From Eleusine coracana subsp. coracana (lineage: Eukaryota > Streptophyta > Magnoliopsida > Poales > Poaceae): a DNA stretch of 64,000 nt. Location of the stretch: assembly GCA_032690845.1 (NCBI GenBank), contig CM064424.1, forward strand, positions 41,181,511-41,245,510. Reading direction: 5' to 3'. The notes under the pieces are model-generated. The model did no database searches, had not been told where the DNA came from, and saw only the letters and a program-made list of their open reading frames with translations. The translations under genes were made by a program, and so were the position numbers. Below are positions 56,896 through 64,000 of the stretch, piece by piece. Position 1 is the stretch's first letter. Each line of letters opens with the position of its first letter.

Positions 56896-56999
56896 GTCGG
56901 ACCGTGCCGTGCGTGTACCAGTCCAAAATGACTGGGCCTGGTGCCGGCCCATTTGGCACGGCCCATATAGCTGAGAGCACGGTAGAGCACGCCGAAGGG

Positions 57000-57938
57000 C
57001 AGACAGGGCTGCAGGGGAGCACCAGAATCGTTCTCGGTCTGGGTGGGACACCGCCGCCTCGCTCCCTCTCGCGACCTCCGCCGCACTTCACTCCATCGAC
57101 CGGCCACGGTCCTCCGCCTCCGCGGCAAGTTGTCATGTATGTTGCTCATAAATTAGAGAATCTACATAATAGAATCTAAACGTTGATTTGCAGTGTTTGA
57201 GATTCTAAATCAAAATGTAGATCGAGTGAAGTTTTGACCTCAACCATATTTGTAAGAGGAACAGTGAATATAAATAGAGACATGGTGAAATTTGGTTATT
57301 TTACCTCAACCATGTCGGCTCCTCCCCTCCCCTCCCTCACCGTGCGCCAGCTCCCCCCCCCCCCCCTCTGCTGCCGAGCCCTTCTTCACCCTCTCGCTCC
57401 ACGCCACGCCTGCCCCGGTCGTCGCTCGCCGCCGCCTCTGCTGCAACACCTCCGAGACCCCGGTGACCCCGATCTCGCCGTGCCTTCGAGCCCCCGGCCT
57501 CCGGCGCCTCCAAGGAGCCCGTGCCCCAGGCTCCCCCGATGACCTACGGGGTCTCTGACGACCCCGTGCCCCCCCCCCCCCCCCCCCCCCGCGCCCTCGG
57601 AATGCCTGACGACCCTGAGCCCGCCATCTCGGCTGCAGGGTGTTGATTCAACTGAGACCTTTTTCATCTTAGAAAAGTTCTTGTAATGCACATATCTGGT
57701 AACATGCTGCAATTGTCTGGTTACTCATAAGTGCTTAATTATCAAATTTGCTGCAAGATTGCCTTTCTATGATCATAAGCTCAGTGGGTGAAACCCTTAC
57801 AATTGTTTATAGTAGTAGGTATTCAAGAGGTTTTGGTGCTAGTTAACGCAATTGGTTAGTTACATGGAGTGTATGTTGTCTGGCTTATTTTTTCATGTGT
57901 GCCATGCTATATGTTAGGTGATACCGATTTCAGGAGGT
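57000..57938. other. Unassigned, with a C-rich proline-codon tract
   Basis: 57310-57640 is very GC-rich, with poly-C runs at about 57347-57366 and 57569-57590. It opens frames rich in Pro and Arg that look like composition artefacts. The remainder is AT-rich and featureless. Confidence 0.4.
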
Positions 57939-58981
57939 TGAAAGTGCCTTGGGGGGGGGGGGGGGGTGAATAGGTAATTATCCCTAAAAATCACTTAATG
58001 ATAAAAGTCAAATACGCAGTGTCGGACTTGTCCAACAATTTTGGGGAAAGTTCGATGACTTGTCTGGCACGTGATAGAAAAATAGATTGGCCGATTAAAA
58101 CTACAAATTAGTGCAAGGCAAGTGAGAGGCTAGTGATTACAAGCTAGAGGAAGCTGTAGAAATAAGGAGAACAACTAGCAAGCAACCTACACAAGTTAAT
58201 TTAAGAAATACGAAACAAACCCTAACTAGAAAGTTATGAGCAAGAACAAATAAATGACAAGCAAGTAAAAGGGGACAAGAGAGGCACAAGATTTGTTCAT
58301 CGAAGTTCAGCTCCACAAAGAAGCCTACGTCTCCGTTGAGGGATCCACAAAGGATCGGGTCTCTTTTAACCCTAACCTCTCCAAGTGACCACAAAGATCA
58401 AACTTGGCTTTCCACTAGCAATCTCCACAAAGGAGGGGTCAATACAAACTTCCCGAGGTGTCACCACACAAGTTGGGAGCTCTACGGGCACCTCTAACCG
58501 TCTAGGGGATGAATCCCCAAGAGTAACAAACACAAGAGTCGTCGGCAGTGAGGATGAACCAAGTGCTTAAGAGAATGGAATCTTGGAGACGATAGAGCTC
58601 TTCAATCTTCTCTCAATCCCTTCACAAATCAAGACTGGAAGCAAGGGAGGAGAGTTGGGGAGAGTAAAGTGAGCTTGAGAGTGTTTTTGAGTGGAATGAA
58701 TGACCAACTGGCCAAAGAGCGAGATGAGGGTCTATTTATAGCACATGGAGAAAAAGAGCCGTTTAAAGAGGTATTTCTCAGATCTCCATCAGACAAGTGC
58801 GACAGTCATCGGACAAGTCCGATGAATTAGGGTTGGTGAAGAAACTGGAGTGCGAGGGACTTGCCCGATGCCTCGGATAAGTCATGTCCATCAGACTAGT
58901 CACGGAAACTACTTAGTGCACTTAAGATGCCATATGAGTAGATACATGCCTGTCCTAACGATGCGTCTTATTTAGAAAACA
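57939..58981 (-). repeat. SIRE/Maximus-like copia LTR
   Basis: Starts TGAAAGTGCC, followed by a poly-G run and GTGAATAGG, like 27226. It shares the GCCGTCTAGG...AGAGTAACAA block. A TATA-like box (CTATTTATAG, 58732-58741) is in - orientation. Short inverted motifs around CGGACAAGTCCG lie at about 58790-58910. The right edge is approximate. No PBS or internal copia sequence is attached. Confidence 0.7.
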
Positions 58982-59009
58982 ATATGCAGAAGCAACGCTC
59001 TGTCTAGTG

Positions 59010-60303
59010 TAAGTCCTCTAGGTACCTGAAGGTAGATACACGTGATGTTGGTACATTTCTTGGCTGGGGTGTTCACTCTAAGATCCCATGCCCAGTATGT
59101 AAGGGAACTATGGAATTCACTTATTTGTTGAAGGGCTGTAAGTTTTTTTCGTTTGACCAACACCGGCAATTCCTCCCTCTTGACCATCCATTTAGAAAGG
59201 ACAAGAAGAACTTCACGAAAGGTCAAGAAGTTAACGACCCTCCACCGCCCCTTGTGACAAGTGCCATGGTTCATGATGAGCTAGAGGCCCTCAAGTTTGA
59301 TAAAGAAAAAAACTGTTTCGTGGGATATGGTGTGCAACATGCCTGGACTCAAAAATTGGGCTTGTCTTTCACATTGCATTGATGCAATGCACGCTAAAAA
59401 GAATATCGGTGATGTGGGTTTTCACACAATCATGGGCATTCCTGATAAGACAAGGGATAATATTAAAGCTAGAATGGATCAAGAACTATTATGTGATAGA
59501 CCAAAGCTAAACATGGTGCCTCCAAGAGTCGGTACAAAGACATGGAAGAATCCTAAGGCCGACTTCATCATGACGGCGGCCGGAAAGAAGGAAGTACTGC
59601 ATTGGTTGCAAACATTAATGCCCCATGATGGTTTTCTAGCAAATTGGAAGAGGAGGGGGGGGGGGATTTTGATACTATGCGAGTCAGCGGGCTCAAGAGT
59701 CATGACTACCACCTGTGGCTTGAGATGTTTCTTCCGGTGATGGTTCGAGGCTATGTCCCTGAGCATGTGTGACAAGTGCTGGCAGAGTTGAGTTATTTCT
59801 TTCGTCAGCTTTGTGCTAAGGAGGTTTCTTGGGCCGTGATTGTAGACATGAAAAAATGGCACCTGTGTTGTTGTGTAAGATGGAGATGATATTTCTATAG
59901 GGCTTCTTCACTTTGATGCCACATATGATTTTGCACCTACCGTATGAGGTATGAATGGGTGGGCCTGTGCAGTTCTGTTGGTGCTATCCAATTGAGAGAT
60001 GTCTAAAGGTTCTTCGAACAAAATGTGGAAATAAATGCAAAATAGAAACTTCCATGGCAGAGGCATACATTCTCAAGGAGGTGTCAAACTTCACAACAAA
60101 ATATTATGCTGACAACCTCCCAAGCGTTCATAATCCACTCCCTCATTATAATGTTGGCGAAGATGAATCGAACCTTAGTCTTTTTCAAGGGCAACTCAGA
60201 AGTTCATTTGGTGCGAGCCATAAGAAGTTGACACATGCTGAGTGGCGTAAGATCATGCTATATGTGTTGATTAACCTTTCTGAAGTTGAGCCGTACATGT
60301 AGT
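59010..60303 (+). pseudogene. CACTA TNP2-type transposase (zinc motif, core and DUF4218-like part)
   Basis: Opens with DVGTFLGWGVHSKIPCPVCKG, then FDQHRQFLPLDHPFRKDKK, then, after a frameshift near 59300, IDAMHAKKNIGDVGFHTIMG and PDKTRDNIKARMDQ, the typical TNP2 order. A GLKSHDYH segment near 59690 and FLPVMVRGYVPEH follow after a further frameshift in a G-run (about 59656). From 59955 a DUF4218-like part reads VQFCWCYPIERCLKVL and AEAYILKEVSNF, to 60303. Multiple frameshifts and stops make it non-functional. Confidence 0.85.
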
Positions 60304-60379
60304 AAGTTCTTAACAAATCTTTTCTCGAGTAGTCACTCTTCTGTATCCAACCTCTTTGTTTTCTTGTTGGTACAGGGAA

Positions 60380-61350
60380 TTTCTACAACAGTTCTAGCAT
60401 CTAACAAGGGAACCTACCCCTCACGAATTTGATACCCTACTGAAACATGGTGCAGGGAATGGAATGCCATATTTCATTTCCTGGTTCAAACAAAAGGTAT
60501 TGTCCAATTTATCTCATACTTAGTTTGACTTTAGAAGTAGCGAGCAATTAATTAAGTTTCCTGCTCTAACTTGCAGGGATAAATTGATACGTCCATGAGT
60601 GCCGAGTTGAGACAAGTTGCTGCTAGCATTAGCTATAGGGTCAAGTGCTTTAATGGTTATGACTTTAATGGATACCGCTTTCACACAAGAAGGTATGAGG
60701 AGTCTTGTCCCAATCTAAGAACCAGAAATACCAGAGTTTATACGCCAGGCCTTGATGGGGTCGAGTATTATGGAATACTTGAAGAGATATACCAACTCTT
60801 GTTTCATGGTTCCAAACCTGTTACTCCAGTCATTTTAAAATGCCATTGGTTTGACCCACAAGTTGTGAGGCCGATGCCTCAAGTTGGGATTGTTGAAACT
60901 CAACAACCCTCTGTCTTACTCGGAGATGATGTCTATATCATGGCTTAACAGGCCACACAAGTTTATTATGTCTCATACCCGTGCCAGAAGGATAATCTCA
61001 AAGGTTGGTATGTTGTGTACAAGGTAAGGCCACATGCTAAACTACCTCTCCTAAATGATGCCGATTACACCATAAACCTAAACACATATCACGAAGATGA
61101 GTTCTTTCAAGATAATGGGCTAGAAGGAACTCTTGAGATAGACTTAACCAAAATGTTCAAAATGGAAGTAAACAATGAGGACGTTGCAAATGAGATTGAT
61201 AATGCAGATGACTTACGTGAACTTGAGCGATTACATTTGGGCATTGATGACAACCATACTCCTGCTAATCCTGATGTTGATATTGACATGGGGACAAGTG
61301 GTGATCAGGATTATGATCCAGTCGTTCCTGATTATGATGATTATTTCTAG
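60380..61350 (+). pseudogene. CACTA DUF4216-domain C-terminal part
   Basis: After introns, 60595-60944 reads MSAELRQVAASISYRVKCFN, GYDFNGYRFHT, GVEYYGILEEIYQL and VILKCHWFDP. A TAA at 60945-60947 (before QATQVYYV, CAA expected) interrupts. The frame continues as YPCQKDNLKGWYVVYKV and an acidic tail to a normal-looking stop (PDYDDYF) at 61350. Confidence 0.85.
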
Positions 61351-61493
61351 ATGAACATGTACTAATTTTATTTGCTAATTGTTATTTATAGATAAACATT
61401 TATAATACTTTAATATTTTAAATTCTATTTTATGTACTCTTTTATCGTATGCTGATTGTTTTCTTATTTTTCATTGCAGGTGAGTGGACAAAT

Positions 61494-62929
61494 ATGGTGG
61501 GTGGCGGCGTCCTGGTGAAGTCAGTGCCGTTGTTGTACAAGAAGGCCATGCCAGGGAAAAGCGGGAGGCCCAGTGCAGCTGAGGACTCCAAGAGCGGTCG
61601 AGGGAGAGGTAAACGTGGAGGCAGTCGAGGGAATGGGAAGGGTGTAGGAGGAGGCCGACGAAGAGCGAGAGCGAGGGCGCCCTCGCTTGTAGTTGAGCAG
61701 TCCTCATCCTCGTCATTGTCATCATCATCGGAGGAGGAGGTGCAGCAGCATGAGGAGGAGGAGCAGGAGGAGGGGGGGGGGGAGCAGAAGACAGGGGGTT
61801 CCACTTCCTCTATGTCATCAGAGGTGTGGTTGAGAGGTCCTTTGGAGCTTCCGAAGCGACCATACTTGTTGCCAGACGGTTGTTGATTTGACCCGATCCG
61901 CCTAAGTAAGTATTTTACATGCTATGACAACCTGTTCGTTTGATTCATAGGGAAGCATAATTGAAATTACTAATTTTTCTTAATCACTTGTGTAGGAGTT
62001 GGGTGGTGCTCGCTCCAAGAGATCACGATCGCCATGTCAATGGCATCCTGGGTCTTTTGGTAAAGACACACTTTCCGGGCATAGTTCCTTATGCCGGAGA
62101 GTGCGTGCTGGCCAATAAGTGGAAGCACTACTTTTTCGCTAAAAATGAGTATGATCAGGATGGCAGGATCTTTGACAACAAGGCGGAACATGTGCTCAGG
62201 GAGCTGTGGGTAAGTCTTCCTTGCATTGCATTGCTCAATACATCGTATTCATAGGACACTTTTGAAATCATGATGTTACACATCGAATCTATTTGCAGGA
62301 TTTCTACAGATGCGAGACAGGATACGAGGACAGAGCAAAGATCGTGGCTCACCGTGCATGTCCTAAGCTCGTGAGGGACATGTTTTACGAGGCACGTATC
62401 CAAGCTATGATTGTGTACCATGCCCAGCACCTTAAAGTTAAGGTCACCAAAACTCAAGTGAGAGACATGAAGCTTACCAGAGATGAATACATGCAGGTAA
62501 ATATAGAATAGTAATATTAATATTTTTCTAACAGTAAGTATGATTAATTTTCTCTTCTTAATTATATGCCATGTACTTGATGATGTGTAGGTGCCTATGT
62601 GGTGGTGTGCTACCAATGCACCTGCCTGGGAAGTTGTTGTGGACAATTGGTGTGCGGAGGGCTGGGAGGAGACGCATAATGCTTGTCAGGAGCATCTTTT
62701 GCTGATGGCAGGTCTAGCACACCATCAAGGGAATCTTTCCCTTAAGCAATATGCGGCGAGATGGGTACGTGAATTCTTTTATTTATTCTAACTCTCAATA
62801 CTATATAATTTATAATGTTCCTTCTATTTTGTTTTGTAGTCGGCGGCACATGATGGTCACCCTTGCACCCAGTTCGAGGCATTTGCTATGGCCCGCACGG
62901 GCAAGGCCACAACGCCCGACGTCCAGTAA
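61494..62929 (+). pseudogene. Second CACTA gene (Transposase_24-like), multi-exon
   Basis: The ATG at 61494 lies 13 bases after a cag acceptor. Exon-like blocks with GT-AG borders are 61494-61906, about 61996-62209, 62300-62496, 62591-62764 and 62841-62928. The first is basic (SGRGRGKRGGSRGNGKG) then Ser/Glu-rich, with a G-run near 61770 and a TGA at 61884-61886. Later exons read HVNGILGLLVKTHFPGIVPY, YRCETGYEDRAKIVAH, WEVVVDNWCAEGWEETHNAC and QFEAFAMARTG, matching the general pattern of plant Transposase_24/PttA proteins. The last exon's continuation is lost at 62945. Confidence 0.7.
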
Positions 62930-62945
62930 GACCCGGAAGCCCCGC

Positions 62946-64000
62946 TGTAAGGACCGAAGGCGTACCGAGGGGGGGATGAATCGGTAAGCTGCTCACAAAT
63001 CCAATTGCTTTAAATTCCACTACTTGAGTCTAACACGATAAGCAAGCTAAGCAATTCTAGTAGATCAAAACCCTATACATGCTAGTGTTCATGATATGAT
63101 AAAGAGAGGAAGCCAATCACACTCGCCTATGCAAGCCACAATTCACCCTACTCACTAGAGCACACAATTACAGAATAGTAAAGAGATGGTCAAGGAATGC
63201 TCATGAAATTTTCCCGAGGTCTTGGAAGGATGGCGCCTTCCCCTAATCCTCGTTGGACCACTCCCGCCGGAGTCCCGGTCCCTCCCGCTACCAAGTGGAG
63301 TTCTCGCCCACGAGCCCGCAATCACTCCTAGAGTGAAGACATGGTGTGCGTCACCACTGCACAAAGCACAAGCTCGCCTCCCTCAAGAACTTGCCGGGCT
63401 CCCCGAGCCGACACGGGCGCTCACTAGCGATGCCCCTTTCACTGGCGGGCTCAAACCGTGTATAAACATGTGACGGCCTTCACAACCGATCATGATATGC
63501 TCGATTACCAACATCTAACCGGTCTAGGTCTCACCATAGACCAAGAATAACAATCTAGATCACACCCTCAAGGACACCCTAGCCTTGGATGTGCAAGATG
63601 CTCAAGCTACTCTTCTCTAGCACTCTCAAGATATGCAATTTCTCCTCCTAGTGCTCTCCTCTTTTCCTCTTGGACCTTACCAAATGCTCTCAGGTATTCC
63701 ACTGGCCAAGAGAGGTCTCCAAGACCCCAGCAATGAAGTTATATAGGCTCCCAACCTCAAACTAGTCGTTGCTCCACGAAATTGCCGTTTTGGACATCCA
63801 GATCGGACTATCCGGTCGCTGCCTGACCAGACCGTCCGGTCACTCTGTAATGGCTCTCCCAGCCGTTGGCTCCTCTATGCGTAGGCGATTTCCTGTACTG
63901 AATGGACCATCCGGTTAGCTGACCAAAACGTCTGGTCAGTTTCTCTCTCTAGTCCAGAAACATTCTATGCTGAAGCTCCTTGCTGCCACTCCTGCACTCC
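62946..64000 (-). repeat. SIRE/Maximus-like copia LTR, continuing past the window
   Basis: Starts TGTAAGGACCGAAGG, then GGGGGGGATGAATCGG, a diverged form of the LTR edge at 27226 and 57939. The block around CGGTCTAGG...AAGAATAACAA (about 63520-63553) corresponds to the shared LTR block. A TATA-like TTATATAGG (63739-63747) is in - orientation. Tandem CCGTCCGGTC/TCTGGTCAG motifs lie at about 63803-63942. Confidence 0.72.

Larger units (their letters stand above)
58990..62945 (+). mobile_element. CACTA (En/Spm) transposon, internal fragment
   Basis: Carries most of a TNP2-type transposase gene and a second multi-exon gene. Both termini are missing. The left edge adjoins a copia LTR and the right edge is cut at 62945 by another copia LTR inserted in or near an intron. 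It differs in sequence from the CACTA at 31215. Confidence 0.82.

Noticed and set aside
57234..57712. Proline-rich ORFs over poly-C tracts
   Set aside because: The frames depend on homopolymer length and show no domain. The complementary strand is equally open.
58990..62945. A single copia element carrying CACTA cargo between two LTRs
   Set aside because: No primer binding site abuts the right LTR at 62945 and no purine tract abuts the left one. The two LTRs are clearly diverged.
1..64000. tRNA, rRNA, CRISPR, bacterial operon or phage features
   Set aside because: None seen. All recognisable coding sequence belongs to plant transposable elements.

Overview
The window is plant nuclear DNA, almost certainly from a grass (Poaceae). 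It is dominated by nested, decayed transposable elements of types typical of grass genomes: a Del/Tekay-like Ty3/gypsy chromovirus with about 3 kb LTRs and extra ORFs before gag, SIRE/Maximus-like Ty1/copia LTRs, two CACTA (En/Spm) elements, a plant L1 with CCHC knuckles, a Stowaway MITE and GGCACGGCCC-type hAT MITEs. The species cannot be read from the sequence. I see no tRNA, rRNA, CRISPR or prokaryotic-style gene. Essentially every ORF is broken, and many breaks look like C-to-T or G-to-A changes that create TAG or TAA. All lineage calls are from motif recognition, without database searches.

Layout. 1-2513: + strand copia pol fragment cut inside reverse transcriptase. 2514-25179: - strand gypsy element. 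Its left (3') LTR, 2514-10705, holds a nested + strand gypsy derivative (5556-10049) that kept gag and protease but lost RT, RNase H and integrase. Its internal region, 10706-18592, encodes, reading on the - strand, two related extra ORFs (orf0a, orf0b), gag, protease, RT, RNase H, integrase and a damaged chromodomain. Its right (5') LTR is composite and split by a copia 3' end and LTR at 19884-22657. 25180-27911: gag and 5' LTR of a - strand SIRE-like copia. 27912-31214: poorly resolved LTR-type material, with one clear LTR at 29917-31173. 31215-33763: 3' part of a CACTA element with a DUF4216-like domain, Ulp1/C48-like peptidase exons, subterminal repeats and one terminus.

34430-34879 is a hAT MITE. 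35752-43464 is an unidentified ORF split by a structurally complete - strand copia element (35847-43107) with about 0.5 kb LTRs and a near-perfect 5-bp target duplication. 43835-46967 is a 3.1 kb - strand gypsy LTR. It and a gypsy-like remnant lie between two copies of a 274-bp sequence (43561-43834 and 48493-48766). 48767 to about 52300 is a + strand L1 with ORF1 and endonuclease but no RT. 52300-54759 has no recognisable gene. 54762-55063 is a Stowaway MITE. 56089-56895 is a second hAT MITE containing a third, nested MITE. 57939-58981 and 62946-64000 are two - strand copia LTRs on either side of a + strand CACTA fragment with TNP2, DUF4218-like and DUF4216 segments and a second multi-exon gene.

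There is no convincing intact host gene. The only candidate is the copia-interrupted ORF at 35752/43108-43464, and it may itself belong to an L1-type repeat. The most unusual feature is the gypsy element's pair of paralogous pre-gag ORFs. Both of these ORFs and gag have a 3'-splice-site-like AG at, or one base before, the start codon, which suggests splicing-based expression from one genomic transcript.
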